DNA of 64,000 nt from Lactobacillus amylovorus DSM 20531 (GTDB lineage Bacteria; Bacillota; Bacilli; Lactobacillales; Lactobacillaceae). A program made the position numbers and the translations under genes. The notes under the pieces were generated by a model that made no database searches, was not told where the DNA came from, and saw only the letters and a program-made list of their open reading frames with translations. The DNA is taken from positions 806,001 through 870,000 of the forward strand of contig NZ_CP017706.1 of the NCBI RefSeq assembly GCF_002706375.1. The letters are read 5' to 3'. This document shows, in pieces, positions 43,159 through 53,314 of this stretch (positions within the stretch are counted from its first letter, which is position 1; each line of letters opens with the position of its first letter).

Positions 43159-43716
43159 TTAATTATATTTATTCATCAAATATTGACTATCGCGACCTGC
43201 AATAAAGTCGTCGATAATCTTTACGCTTGTATCAAATGCATCATCCATCAACTTTTGTTGTTCATCATTAAATGGGGTAAGCACCCATGAAACGACAGTT
43301 GCATTCTTAGGGTGACGAATACCGATCTTTAAACGGTTGAACTTTTCAGTTCCTAAATCACGGATAATGCTCTTAATTCCGTTATGACCACCAGATTTTC
43401 CATTGGCTCTAATTCTAATTTTACCAATTGGCATATCCATATCGTCTTGAATGATCAAAATATTTTCAGGATCAACCTTAAAGAAGTTAGCGACTTGACT
43501 AACTGAACGACCCGATTCATTCATATAAGTTTGTGGTTCAAGCAAAATTACATCTTCACCGTTAACTTTTTGCTTGGTCCAAAGTCCTTCAAATTTATCC
43601 TTATCTAGTGACAAGCCCTTTTCATCAAGATAATGATCCATTGTCATAAATCCTGTGTTGTGCTTGGTTTTATCGTATTTTTGGCCTGGATTGCCTAAAC
43701 CTGCAATTATTTTCAT
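43159..43716 (-). CDS. pth: Peptidyl-tRNA hydrolase
   Basis: Releases peptides from dropped-off peptidyl-tRNA (185 aa). The start is ATG 43716 (MKIIAGLGNPGQKY), with GAGGGG upstream. The catalytic His is in TKHNTGF; GRSV, DDMDMPIGKIR and GGHNGIKSI motifs are present. Divergent from ldh. Confidence 0.96.
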   Translation of the reverse strand: MKIIAGLGNPGQKYDKTKHNTGFMTMDHYLDEKGLSLDKDKFEGLWTKQKVNGEDVILLEPQTYMNESGRSVSQVANFFKVDPENILIIQDDMDMPIGKIRIRANGKSGGHNGIKSIIRDLGTEKFNRLKIGIRHPKNATVVSWVLTPFNDEQQKLMDDAFDTSVKIIDDFIAGRDSQYLMNKYN

Positions 43717-43795
43717 TAATATATACCCCTCATTACATAATCCCTCATATAATAGCACAAACAATAAATAATAATTTTATTAATGCTTGCTAACA

Positions 43796-43804
43796 TGGTA
43801 TAAT
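43796..43804 (+). promoter_or_regulatory. Extended -10 promoter of ldh
   Basis: TGGTATAAT with core TATAAT at 43799-43804; the -35 (TTTATT at 17 nt) is weak, so the extended -10 carries recognition. Confidence 0.75.
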
Positions 43805-43831
43805 TTGCTTTGTTAAAATTATCACTAATAA

Positions 43832-44821
<990 letters not shown>

Positions 44822-44840
44822 TCCATTAAACTTTAATTTA

Positions 44841-44871
44841 AAAAGCATCTCCGCTAAGAAGATGCTTTTTT
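44841..44871 (+). terminator. Terminator after ldh
   Basis: AAAAGCATCT/AGATGCTTTT stem with 9-nt loop and trailing T. Confidence 0.9.
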
Positions 44872-44948
44872 ATTTGCCCAACTATTGTTAAAATATAGTT
44901 GATTATCTTAGCTGGTCTTTAATTAATATTTAATTAACTCATTGATTA

Positions 44949-44957
44949 TGCTATAAT
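44949..44957 (+). promoter_or_regulatory. Extended -10 promoter of the CBS-ACT gene
   Basis: TGCTATAAT with core at 44952-44957; -35 weak. The gene starts 33 nt downstream. Confidence 0.65.
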
Positions 44958-44990
44958 TACTTGTAATATTTTCCCTTTGGAGGCGAACTC

Positions 44991-45698
44991 ATGCTTATTA
45001 AATCTTTAGTTATTAAGAAAGATTATTTAACTACAGTTAATGAAAAAGCCACGTTAGCAGAAGCATTAAAAGTCTTAGAAGATTCAGGTTATAGATGTGT
45101 GCCTATTGTAGATGATACTGGTACAATTTTCCGCGGTAACATTTATAAGATGCACATCTACCGTCATAAGTCACAAGGCGGCGATATGAATTTACCTGTA
45201 ACCTACTTGCTTAAGAACGCAACTAAGGCCATCAAGGTTAACTCACCTTTCTTCAAGGTATTCTTTAACATCAAGGACTTACCATACATCGCTGTTTTGG
45301 ATGAAGAAAATCACTTCTACGGTATTCTTACCCACTCAAGATTGCTTGATATGTTGTCAGATGCCTGGGATATTAAGAACGGTTCCTACGTTTTAACTGT
45401 TTTGTCTGACAACGCACGTGGTAACTTGATTAAGATGTCTAAGATCGTGTCTAAGCACACTAACATGTCTAGTGTAATGACACTTGATGCGGCAGCTGGT
45501 GAACTTCAAGGCGACTTCGTAAGAAGAACATTATTCACCTTACCTGCTGGCGTTTCAGAAATCACTATGAAGACTATTGTTGATAAGCTGCATAAAAAAG
45601 GTTTTGTTGTTTCAGAAATCGAAGATTTGCAAGCTGGTATGACAATCATGAGTGATGAAAACCCTGGCGTATTTATTGAACGCCCATCACAAGACTAA
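44991..45698 (+). CDS. cbpA: CBS-pair and ACT domain protein (CbpA-like)
   Basis: Cytosolic 235-aa protein with two CBS motifs (about residues 1-60 and 70-125; GILTHSRLLDML ends the pair) and a C-terminal ACT-like part (about 140-215). The architecture matches the c-di-AMP-binding CbpA of Listeria and relatives, so nucleotide sensing is likely; ligand is inferred. SD GGAGG, own promoter and terminator. Confidence 0.8.
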   Translation: MLIKSLVIKKDYLTTVNEKATLAEALKVLEDSGYRCVPIVDDTGTIFRGNIYKMHIYRHKSQGGDMNLPVTYLLKNATKAIKVNSPFFKVFFNIKDLPYIAVLDEENHFYGILTHSRLLDMLSDAWDIKNGSYVLTVLSDNARGNLIKMSKIVSKHTNMSSVMTLDAAAGELQGDFVRRTLFTLPAGVSEITMKTIVDKLHKKGFVVSEIEDLQAGMTIMSDENPGVFIERPSQD

Positions 45699-45717
45699 AT
45701 GAAAATTTGACCATAAT

Positions 45718-45749
45718 AAAAAGCTTCTAGAAATTCTAGAAGCTTTTTT
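45718..45749. terminator. Bidirectional terminator between the CBS gene and alr
   Basis: AAAAAGCTTCTAGAA and TTCTAGAAGCTTTTTT form a near-perfect palindromic stem between convergent genes. Confidence 0.9.
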
Positions 45750-45771
45750 GTCTGCCTAATATATTTAAATA

Positions 45772-46902
45772 TTACTTTTCGTAGTAAACACGTGGCAAAC
45801 GATCATTTAATAAGCAAGCTACTTCGTAGTGAATAGTATCAACGTAGTCAGCTGCAGCCTTAATGTTGTTAGGAGCAGTAGGATCAGCTGAGATGATTTC
45901 TACCTTAGTACCTACTGGCATCTTTTCTGGCATTTTTACCATAAATTGATCCATACAAATACGACCAACAATTGGGCAATACTTGTCTCCTACCTTAACC
46001 TTGAAGCCTTGGAACTTTCTGATCCAGCCGTCGGCATAACCAACAGGTACAGTACCGATAATCGTATCTTCATCAGCCACAAAAGTTGAACCGTAACTTA
46101 CACCGTCACCCTTATGAATTGTCTTAACATGAGTCAATTCACTTTCAAATGACAAGGCTGGTTCAAGCTTAAATGCAGGCTTTAAATCAGGGGTATCAGG
46201 AGTTGAAGATGGGTTTAAACCATAAATTCCGATACCAAAACGAACTAAATCACTCTTGATGCCACTATGGAAAATACTTGCGGCAGTGTTGTCAATGTGG
46301 ATCCACTTTGGCTTAACTGTTAACAAGCTTTCCATATGTCTGAACTTCTTAATTTGACGTTCAAAGTAAGATTCATCGCTACTGTCTGCAGAAGCAAAGT
46401 GAGCAAACATGCCCTCTACAAAGAAGTTGTCATTGTTCTCCAAGAACTTGTTGGCAGCAATAAAGTCCTCATCTTCGTTAAAGCCGATTCTGCCCATACC
46501 TGAATCAATACCTAAATGAATCTTCAATTGTAAGTTGTCTTTTTCTAGGTACTTTTCAGCTTCTTTAAGCCATTCTAAGTTTGGTACAGTCAATGAAACG
46601 TCATTGACAGCGGCAATTGGTGCATATTCAGGTGATACAACACCTAAAACCAAAATTGGCTTAACAATGTCGTTGTGACGCAATTGCAAAGCTTCATCCA
46701 AAATAGCAACACAAAAACCAGCTGCACCGACTTCATCAGCTACTTTAGCCACTTCAACTGCACCGTGACCATAAGCGTTGGCCTTAACAACTGCCAGCAT
46801 CTTTTGACCTGGTTCAAGATGCTTCATTTCATTTTCAAGATTTCTTCTAATCGCACCCAAATTAACTTTTACTACTGCGGGACGATGATAGCCTGGAACC
46901 AT
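45772..46902 (-). CDS. alr: Alanine racemase
   Basis: PLP enzyme making D-Ala for peptidoglycan (376 aa). The PLP Lys is K40 in [11 protein letters not shown]; the second catalytic Tyr is in [20 protein letters not shown] is the conserved C-terminal domain motif. Two bases after acpS; the pair acpS-alr is a standard Firmicute operon. Confidence 0.97.
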   Translation of the reverse strand: MVPGYHRPAVVKVNLGAIRRNLENEMKHLEPGQKMLAVVKANAYGHGAVEVAKVADEVGAAGFCVAILDEALQLRHNDIVKPILVLGVVSPEYAPIAAVNDVSLTVPNLEWLKEAEKYLEKDNLQLKIHLGIDSGMGRIGFNEDEDFIAANKFLENNDNFFVEGMFAHFASADSSDESYFERQIKKFRHMESLLTVKPKWIHIDNTAASIFHSGIKSDLVRFGIGIYGLNPSSTPDTPDLKPAFKLEPALSFESELTHVKTIHKGDGVSYGSTFVADEDTIIGTVPVGYADGWIRKFQGFKVKVGDKYCPIVGRICMDQFMVKMPEKMPVGTKVEIISADPTAPNNIKAAADYVDTIHYEVACLLNDRLPRVYYEK

Positions 46903-46904
46903 TA

Positions 46905-47261
46905 TTAATTTTCCTCCAAAACTACAAATGTAATAATTTCATGATTATCATGTGTGATACTTGGGTAAATCTTCCCATCAAACTTGGTTGAGGTCATTAC
47001 AGGATGACCCAAATCATCCCATAGGGTTTCAACGTCTTGAAAACCGACGTACTTGCCAAGACCTGTCCCCATTGCTTTAGAAAAAGATTCTTTTAGTGAA
47101 AAACGACCACCAAGATATTCAACTTTTCTTTTGCCCTTCATCTTTTGATATTGAGCAAATTCGTTTGGAGTCAATACTTTTTTAGCGAAGGAATCACCTT
47201 TGTCTACAATCTTCTTTACTCGTTCAACTTCAACTGAGTCGATTCCTACACCTTTAATCAT
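46905..47261 (-). CDS. acpS: Holo-[acyl-carrier-protein] synthase
   Basis: Transfers 4'-phosphopantetheine from CoA to ACP (118 aa). The start is ATG 47261 ([15 protein letters not shown]) after GAGGTG. Mg-binding Asp in GIDSVEV and Glu in [16 protein letters not shown] are conserved. First gene before alr. Confidence 0.95.
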   Translation of the reverse strand: MIKGVGIDSVEVERVKKIVDKGDSFAKKVLTPNEFAQYQKMKGKRKVEYLGGRFSLKESFSKAMGTGLGKYVGFQDVETLWDDLGHPVMTSTKFDGKIYPSITHDNHEIITFVVLEEN

Positions 47262-47286
47262 AATTTTCACCTCACACAATGACATC

Positions 47287-47292
47287 ATTATA
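47287..47292 (-). promoter_or_regulatory. -10 element of the acpS-alr promoter
   Basis: Minus-strand TATAAT, 25 nt before the acpS ATG. The -35 region would fall in the cshA terminator stem (TTCTGA at 17 nt). Confidence 0.5.
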
Positions 47293-47296
47293 ATAC

Positions 47297-47332
47297 AAAA
47301 AAGAAGTTGTCAGAATAACAACTTCTTTTTTT
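47297..47332 (-). terminator. Terminator after cshA
   Basis: AAGAAGTTGT/ACAACTTCTT stem followed by T on the minus strand, 11 nt past the cshA stop. Confidence 0.88.
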
Positions 47333-47342
47333 AGGATAAAAA

Positions 47343-48836
47343 TTAATCTTTTTTATTCTTGATAATAAATTCATGACCATTGCCACGACCGCGATTACCA
47401 CGATTGCCATTATGACGATAGTTGTGGTTGTTGCGACGGTGATAATTACCATTGCCATGTCCACGATTGTTGCGTCCCTTGCCGCGACCGCCACGGTTGT
47501 GACGACCATCTCCCTTGTATGGAAGTGGCTTTTCTGGGGTGATCTTAACCTTAACGTCAGAAGAATCTTTAGAAAGATTCTTCAAGAAGGCTGCAACCAA
47601 ATCAAGTGCTGAGTAGTTATCAAGCAGTTCACTAGCTTCTTGCGTGTACTTGCCCAAATCACCATTCATCAAATCTTCGATTTCAGCTTCAGCTTGCTTC
47701 AATTGACCACGGAAAGCTTGCGCATCTGTAGGTGGACGAAGTGGTGACATCTTCTTCTTGGTTAATTGTTCGATGGTTTTCATGTAACCAATTTCATTTG
47801 GCGTTACAAAAGTTACTGAAATTCCGTTTTGACCGGCACGACCAGTTCTACCAATACGGTGAACGTAAGAATCTGGATCTTGCGGAATATCGTAGTTATA
47901 AACGTGAGTAACACCTGAAATATCAAGTCCACGAGCAGCGACATCAGTAGCTACCAAAATATCAAGCTTACCTTCACGGAATCGCTTCAAGACAGCCATT
48001 CTGCGAGCTTGTGACAAGTCACCGTGAATACCGGCTGCATTATAGCCACGAGCTTGCAAGCCACGTGTCAGCTCATCTACGCGGCGTTTAGTACGACCAA
48101 AGACCAAAGCCAAGTCTGGACCTTGAACATCGATTAAACGACACATAATGTCGAATTTCTCTGATTCTTTGGCACGAACAAAGTATTGGTCGATTAAGTC
48201 TGCAGTTAATTCCTTAGCCTTAATTTGAACAATTTCAGGATGGTTCATGAACTTTTCGCCAATACGTAAGATTGGCTTAGGCATCGTTGCACTAAAGAGC
48301 AAAGTTTGCTTGCGGTTCTTGGCATACTTCAAAATGCTTTCAATATCTTGAATAAAGCCCATATCAAGCATTTCGTCTGCTTCATCTAGAACAACAGCCT
48401 TAACTTTGTCCAAATTGATTGTGCCACGCTTTAAGTGATCCAATAAACGTCCTGGAGTACCTACTAAAATTGATGGTACATGGTGCTTTAAAGAACGAAT
48501 TTGACGACCAATATCAGCTCCACCATAAACTACTTGTACGTGGGCATGTTCATCACGACCTAGACGGAATAATTCCTCTTGAGTCTGAATAGCCAATTCA
48601 CGCGTTGGTTCAATAATGATCGCTTGAATTGCTTTTTCTTTTTTATCAATAATTTGTAAAATTGGCAAACCAAAAGCAGCAGTCTTACCTGTACCAGTTT
48701 GTGCTTGACCAATTACATCCTTGCCCGCTAAAGCAAGTGGAATAGTTTGTTCCTGGATTGGAGTTGCTTCTTCAAAGCCTGAGCGTTTAATTGCCTTAAG
48801 AAGCGCATCGTTTAATCCTAATTCTGAAAATTTCAA
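47343..48836 (-). CDS. cshA: DEAD-box RNA helicase CshA
   Basis: ATP-dependent RNA helicase (497 aa) for ribosome assembly and RNA decay. Q motif GFEEATPIQEQTIP, Walker A AQTGTGKT (about 45-52), DEAD near 152, SAT, and HRIGRTGRAG. The last 60 residues are a low-complexity tail rich in Arg, Gly, Asn and His (GGRGKGRNNRG and similar), an RNA-binding tail. Downstream of murF by 13 nt. Confidence 0.95.
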   Translation of the reverse strand: MKFSELGLNDALLKAIKRSGFEEATPIQEQTIPLALAGKDVIGQAQTGTGKTAAFGLPILQIIDKKEKAIQAIIIEPTRELAIQTQEELFRLGRDEHAHVQVVYGGADIGRQIRSLKHHVPSILVGTPGRLLDHLKRGTINLDKVKAVVLDEADEMLDMGFIQDIESILKYAKNRKQTLLFSATMPKPILRIGEKFMNHPEIVQIKAKELTADLIDQYFVRAKESEKFDIMCRLIDVQGPDLALVFGRTKRRVDELTRGLQARGYNAAGIHGDLSQARRMAVLKRFREGKLDILVATDVAARGLDISGVTHVYNYDIPQDPDSYVHRIGRTGRAGQNGISVTFVTPNEIGYMKTIEQLTKKKMSPLRPPTDAQAFRGQLKQAEAEIEDLMNGDLGKYTQEASELLDNYSALDLVAAFLKNLSKDSSDVKVKITPEKPLPYKGDGRHNRGGRGKGRNNRGHGNGNYHRRNNHNYRHNGNRGNRGRGNGHEFIIKNKKD

Positions 48837-48849
48837 AAAATTTATTCTC

Positions 48850-50217
48850 CTATCTTAGTCGGGCTAAGACATTTTCAAGGTGCATCCCGTGTGAACCCTT
48901 TAATACAACAATGTCGTCCGGCTTAATATCATTTTTAAGATCGTCGATCATACGATCCATTTGATCTTGTGTATAATAATGCAAATGTTCTGGCTTATAC
49001 TTGTCTTTCAATGCATCGTACAAGTTCTTCATTTCAGGGCCGTACAAATATACTTCATTGATGATTTGTGGATCCAAAGTATCACTTAAACCAGCGTGAA
49101 GTGCAGGAGAGTTCTTACCTAATTCAAGCATATCGCCCAAGACGGCAATTCTACGACCGTCGTCTTTAACTTCAACTTGACCAAAGCTAGTAACAACGGC
49201 TCTAACAGCAGTTGGGTTAGAGTTATAAACGTCGCTCATAATTGCTTCGCCGGCATCGCCCTTTTCCCACTCCATTCTGTTAGCAGTTGGCTTGAAGTTA
49301 GAAAGTGATGAGGCAATTTCTTCATCGCTTTCGCCAAAGTGACGACCAACACTAATTGCAGCCATAGCGTTTGAAACGTTGTGCTTACCAATCATTGGGA
49401 TTGAGAACTTTTGCTCTGAATCGTTAATAGTGAAAGTAGCATGGTGCATGTAGCTCTTAAAGCCAGTAGCGTGAACTGTATCTTCATCCCTGAAGCCAAA
49501 GGTAGCCTTAACTTGATCAAGCTTCTTAGCACGTTCTTGTAACAATGGTTCATCACCGTTGAAGATAAATTCACCGTCTTCACGCAAGAAGTCGGTAATT
49601 TCCATCTTGGCATCGGCAATCTTGTCACGTGTACCAAAGAATTCGATGTGAGCTTCACCAATCATAGTGATTACGGCTACATCAGGATGAGTCAATTCAC
49701 TTAAGTGGTGTAATTGACCAGGTCTGTCCATAGCCATTTCAAGTACCAAAATTTCAGTATTTGGCTTCATTTCAAGAATGGTCATTGGCACACCAATCTC
49801 GTTATTAAAGTTGGCTTGTGTCTTATGAACGTTAAAACGCTTGGACAAAACGGCAGCTACCATGTCTTTAGTAGTAGTCTTACCATTTGAACCAGTAATA
49901 CCAACTACAGTTGGGTTAACCTTGCGTAAGTAGTAGCGTGCCAAATCTTGCATTGCGCTAAGTGGATCATCTACTTCGATTACCGCAATATTCTCTGGTT
50001 TGTTAGGATGTCCCTTCTTCCAAAGCGTAGCAGAAGCACCATTACTAATAGCACCAGCTACGAAATCATGTCCATCACGTTCACCTTCAAGTGGTACAAA
50101 CAAACCACCATTTGTGATCTTTCTGGAGTCAAAGGCAACAGAAGTAATAACTGTTTGATCGTCGCCTTCACAAGTTGTATTTAAAGCCTTGGCAATTTCC
50201 GCCATTTGCATTTTCAT
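48850..50217 (-). CDS. murF: UDP-MurNAc-tripeptide D-Ala-D-Ala ligase
   Basis: Adds D-Ala-D-Ala to UDP-MurNAc-tripeptide in the cytosol (455 aa). Mur ligase P-loop GITGSNGKTTTKD near residues 108-120, NNEIGVPMTIL, and the C-terminal VYNSNPTAVRA and DMLELG motifs. A GGGAG SD lies 11 nt before the ATG. Next to cshA, as in other lactobacilli; alr nearby supplies D-Ala. Confidence 0.96.
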   Translation of the reverse strand: MKMQMAEIAKALNTTCEGDDQTVITSVAFDSRKITNGGLFVPLEGERDGHDFVAGAISNGASATLWKKGHPNKPENIAVIEVDDPLSAMQDLARYYLRKVNPTVVGITGSNGKTTTKDMVAAVLSKRFNVHKTQANFNNEIGVPMTILEMKPNTEILVLEMAMDRPGQLHHLSELTHPDVAVITMIGEAHIEFFGTRDKIADAKMEITDFLREDGEFIFNGDEPLLQERAKKLDQVKATFGFRDEDTVHATGFKSYMHHATFTINDSEQKFSIPMIGKHNVSNAMAAISVGRHFGESDEEIASSLSNFKPTANRMEWEKGDAGEAIMSDVYNSNPTAVRAVVTSFGQVEVKDDGRRIAVLGDMLELGKNSPALHAGLSDTLDPQIINEVYLYGPEMKNLYDALKDKYKPEHLHYYTQDQMDRMIDDLKNDIKPDDIVVLKGSHGMHLENVLARLR

Positions 50218-50298
50218 TGAATAATTACTCCCATAAAAACAATGTTATACAGACACCATTATACTGTCTTTCAAGTATTATGCCAAATAATCTATAAC

Positions 50299-50327
50299 AA
50301 AAAAGCAGCCCCCCAATGGGACTGCTT
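50299..50327 (-). terminator. Terminator after rpmE2
   Basis: Minus-strand AAGCAG-TCCC-ATTG-GGGG-CTGCTT followed by six T. Confidence 0.85.
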
Positions 50328-50342
50328 CCACCAGATAAAGGT

Positions 50343-50588
50343 TTACTTCTTCAAGCCGTACTTCTTGTTGAACTTTTCGATTCGACCATCTGCTTGAGCA
50401 AACTTTTGCTTGCCAGTGTAGAATGGGTGTGAATCTGATGAAACTTCAACACGTACTAATGGGTAAGTCTTACCTTCGTAGTCGATAGTTTCTTCTGGCT
50501 TCAAAGTTGAACCAGCTAAGAACTTAGCACCAGTAGCTGAGTCCATGAAAACTACTTTTTGATAATCTGGATGAATACCTTGTTTCAT
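50343..50588 (-). CDS. rpmE2: 50S ribosomal protein L31 type B
   Basis: 81-aa L31 without the CxxC zinc motif, i.e. the zinc-independent B form. Begins [23 protein letters not shown] and ends [12 protein letters not shown]. Monocistronic with own promoter and terminator. In genomes with both L31 forms the B form is zinc-regulated; whether an A form exists here cannot be seen. Confidence 0.96.
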   Translation of the reverse strand: MKQGIHPDYQKVVFMDSATGAKFLAGSTLKPEETIDYEGKTYPLVRVEVSSDSHPFYTGKQKFAQADGRIEKFNKKYGLKK

Positions 50589-50630
50589 AATTTATTACTC
50601 CTTTGCCATGACCGTATTACAGATCATAGA

Positions 50631-50679
50631 TTAATCGATTAACGTAGACTAGAATACCATCTTCAAGTTATTAATTCAA
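50631..50679 (-). promoter_or_regulatory. rpmE2 promoter with downstream 12-bp palindrome
   Basis: Minus strand TTGAAT (50674-50679), 17-nt spacer, TGGTATTCT (core 50651-50656). Just downstream lies TTAATCGATTAA (50631-50642), a perfect palindrome at about the +5 to +15 region, a plausible operator. Confidence 0.65.
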
Positions 50680-50698
50680 GATATTTTTTCAATAACTA

Positions 50699-52324
50699 CT
50701 ACTTAATTATTTTGCAGGCAAAAGCTTCATAAGGCTTAAGAGTAATCCCCTTTAAATTGCCTCTTTCTTCATAGTTAGCAACTAAAACTTGATCAATCTG
50801 ATCATCAGAATCAAACTTCTGCTCTTCACCAGATAAGTTAGCAACTACTAACCATTTCTTTCCATCTAAGACGCGGTAATATGCTAAAACTGCATTCCCT
50901 GTATCAGGAATCAATTCGAAATCACCGTTTACCACAACATCATTTTCATGCCGCAACTTAATCAATTTTTGATAAGTGTAAAAAATTGAATCTGGATCAG
51001 CCAATGCTTTTTCTACATTAATATCAACATAGTTAGGATTAGTTGCTAGCCATGGCTTACCATCTGAAAAGCCGGCATTCTTATCATCATTCCATTGCAT
51101 AGGACGACGAGCATTGTCACGGCCCTTAACATTGATAGCATGAATCAGCTCATCTTTGTCATTGCCTTCAGCTAAACGCTCGTTGTACATATTAATGCTT
51201 TCGATATCTTCTACTTCACTAATATCTTTTACCGGACAATTAGTCATGCCGATTTCTTCACCATTAAAGATGTATGGTGTGCCGTGCATCATGTGCAAAA
51301 CGATGGCAAACATCTTAGCACATTGTACGCGATATTCTTTGTCATTGCCCCAGCGAGAAATTACTCGTGGAATATCATGGTTTTCCCAGAACAAACTGTT
51401 CCAAGCATGGTCAAAATCAATCTCAGTTTGCCATTTAACTAAAACTTTCTTCAATTCGCCCAGATCGAGCGGACGCAAATCCCACTTTTCTTTACCTGGT
51501 TGTTGGTCTAAAGATTGATTTTCAAATTGGAAGACCATCGATAATTCATGACGTGCAGGATCAGAATATTCTTCCGCAATCTTTGGTGTTGCATTCCAAG
51601 TTTCACCAACTGTCATCACATCACGCTTGCCAAAAGTATTCTTGTTCATTTCTTGCAAATATGGATGAAGCATTGGGCCATTTTCACGAATCATCTTGTC
51701 GGGATCCTTACCGATCAATTCGATCACGTCCATCCGGAAGCCGCCGATACCCTTATTAAGCCAGAAATTCATCATGTCGTAGATCTTATGGCGCAATTCT
51801 GGATTCTTCCAATTTAAATCTGGCTGTTGATCAGCAAAAAAGTGTAAGTAATATTGACCTGTTTTTTCATCAAATTTCCAAGCTGACCCTGAAAAGGCTG
51901 ACTTTAATTCATTAGGTTCATGACCATCAACTGGATCACGCCAAATGTAGTAGTCACGATATGGATTATCCTTGCTCTTTCTTGATTCAATGAACCACTT
52001 ATGTTGATCAGATGTATGGTTTACCACCAAGTCCATCACGATTCTGATATGGTGTTCTTTTGCCTTTTTAATCAGCTCATCCATATCAGCCATCGTGCCG
52101 TATTGTGGATCGATCGCTTCGTAATCAGAAATATCATAGCCATTGTCGACGCCAGGTGATTGATAAACTGGTGAAAGCCAAATGGCATCAATCCCTAATT
52201 TTTCTAAGTAACCTAATCTTGAAATAATTCCTTGCAAATCCCCAATTCCATCGCCATTGCTGTCTTGGAATGACTTAGGATAAACTTGATAAACAACTGC
52301 TTTTTTCCACCATGGAGTAGTCAT
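50699..52324 (-). CDS. malL: Oligo-1,6-glucosidase (GH13)
   Basis: Cytosolic alpha-glucosidase (541 aa from ATG 52324, eight bases after GAGGAA). The TIM barrel has a calcium loop DSNGDGIGD (21-29), nucleophile D199 in GFRMDVIE, acid/base E241 in VGETW and D317 in ENHDIPR. Val200 directly after the nucleophile is the residue associated with alpha-1,6 (isomaltose) rather than alpha-1,4 specificity in characterised GH13 relatives. So isomalto-oligosaccharide or panose hydrolysis is likely. A cre-like site overlaps its promoter. Confidence 0.9.
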   Translation of the reverse strand: MTTPWWKKAVVYQVYPKSFQDSNGDGIGDLQGIISRLGYLEKLGIDAIWLSPVYQSPGVDNGYDISDYEAIDPQYGTMADMDELIKKAKEHHIRIVMDLVVNHTSDQHKWFIESRKSKDNPYRDYYIWRDPVDGHEPNELKSAFSGSAWKFDEKTGQYYLHFFADQQPDLNWKNPELRHKIYDMMNFWLNKGIGGFRMDVIELIGKDPDKMIRENGPMLHPYLQEMNKNTFGKRDVMTVGETWNATPKIAEEYSDPARHELSMVFQFENQSLDQQPGKEKWDLRPLDLGELKKVLVKWQTEIDFDHAWNSLFWENHDIPRVISRWGNDKEYRVQCAKMFAIVLHMMHGTPYIFNGEEIGMTNCPVKDISEVEDIESINMYNERLAEGNDKDELIHAINVKGRDNARRPMQWNDDKNAGFSDGKPWLATNPNYVDINVEKALADPDSIFYTYQKLIKLRHENDVVVNGDFELIPDTGNAVLAYYRVLDGKKWLVVANLSGEEQKFDSDDQIDQVLVANYEERGNLKGITLKPYEAFACKIIK

Positions 52325-52379
52325 AAACATTTCCTCACTTCTAAAAATCTTTTTCTTATTTATTACTATAAAGAAGTTA

Positions 52380-52393
52380 TGTAAGCACTTGCA
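52380..52393. promoter_or_regulatory. cre-like catabolite-repression site
   Basis: TGTAAGCACTTGCA matches the CcpA consensus TGNAANCGNTTNCA at all defined positions but one. On the minus strand it overlaps a -35-like TTGCAA, with TATAGT 18 nt downstream, so CcpA binding would block the glucosidase promoter. Confidence 0.65.
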
Positions 52394-52441
52394 AGAAATG
52401 GTAAACTGTTAACGGTATCAGAATTTTTTAGATGTAATTAT

Positions 52442-53272
52442 ATGAAACAACTTCCTTTTAAAGCCGTTGCCGTAGACGTCGACGGTACTTTTGAAAATGA
52501 TAAAAAAGTATACGATCATGAGATGTTTGGCGAGATTTTATACAGATTATACAAGCATGGTGCCCACTTCATTATCGCCAGTGGTCGTCCTGCCGGTCGT
52601 CTTCATGATGACTTTATCGACTTCATCGATTCAGTCGACTTTGTGGCAGATAATGGCGCCGTACTCGTCCGCGATGGCAAGATTATTCGTACCACTACTT
52701 TTACTAAAAAATGCATTTTGCATTTGATCGACTATCTGCACCAACGTTATCCTGGCGCTGTTGATACCTTATTAGTTAGCGGTGTTAAACACTCTTACTT
52801 TTTAAAGAGTACGCCAGCTGAATTTAAGCGAGGGCATCATTATTTCTACCCTAACAGCGTTGAAATTGATGACTTCAACCAAATTCCAGAAGATGATCAA
52901 TACACCAAAATCACAGTCGATTATCCAAGTAAAGTCAGACGTGAATTAGAATATGGTTTTAATAGCCGCAGCGTTGAAAAAATTCACGTTACCACTAGTG
53001 GCTGGAATTATATGGATATTATCCCTCAAGGCGTTAATAAAGCTACTGGATTAAAAGAATTTCTAGCCTACCTTGATGTACCGAGAAGCGAATTAATTGC
53101 TTTCGGTGACGGTGAAAATGACATTGAAATGCTTAAACTGGCTGGTTTTAGCTATGCCATGGAAAACGGCCAAGATAGCGTTAAAAAGATTGCCAAGTTT
53201 ATTGCTCCAAGCAACAACGACAACGGTGTGTTCAAAGTATTAAATAAATACCTAAATGAAGCCAATAACTAA
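52442..53272 (+). CDS. Cof-type HAD hydrolase
   Basis: HAD IIB phosphatase (276 aa) acting on sugar phosphates or flavin/PLP-type phosphates. Motif I VDVDGT with Asp12 and Asp14, motif II SGRP, motif IV FGDGENDIEML with the Mg-binding Asp pair; a C2 cap lies between. No good SD is visible before the ATG. Divergent from the glucosidase, so a shared carbon-source response is possible. Substrate not predictable. Confidence 0.88.
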   Translation: MKQLPFKAVAVDVDGTFENDKKVYDHEMFGEILYRLYKHGAHFIIASGRPAGRLHDDFIDFIDSVDFVADNGAVLVRDGKIIRTTTFTKKCILHLIDYLHQRYPGAVDTLLVSGVKHSYFLKSTPAEFKRGHHYFYPNSVEIDDFNQIPEDDQYTKITVDYPSKVRRELEYGFNSRSVEKIHVTTSGWNYMDIIPQGVNKATGLKEFLAYLDVPRSELIAFGDGENDIEMLKLAGFSYAMENGQDSVKKIAKFIAPSNNDNGVFKVLNKYLNEANN

Positions 53273-53303
53273 AAAGAGCTGCTGAGAAAAATCCCAACAA
53301 CTC
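53271..53303 (-). terminator. Terminator after the permease pseudogene
   Basis: Minus-strand GAGTTGTTGGGA pairs with TCTCAGCAGCTC over 12 positions using G-U pairs, followed by five T. On the plus strand the same stem has three mismatches, so it serves the minus strand. Confidence 0.75.
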
Positions 53304-53314
53304 TTTATTTTTGC

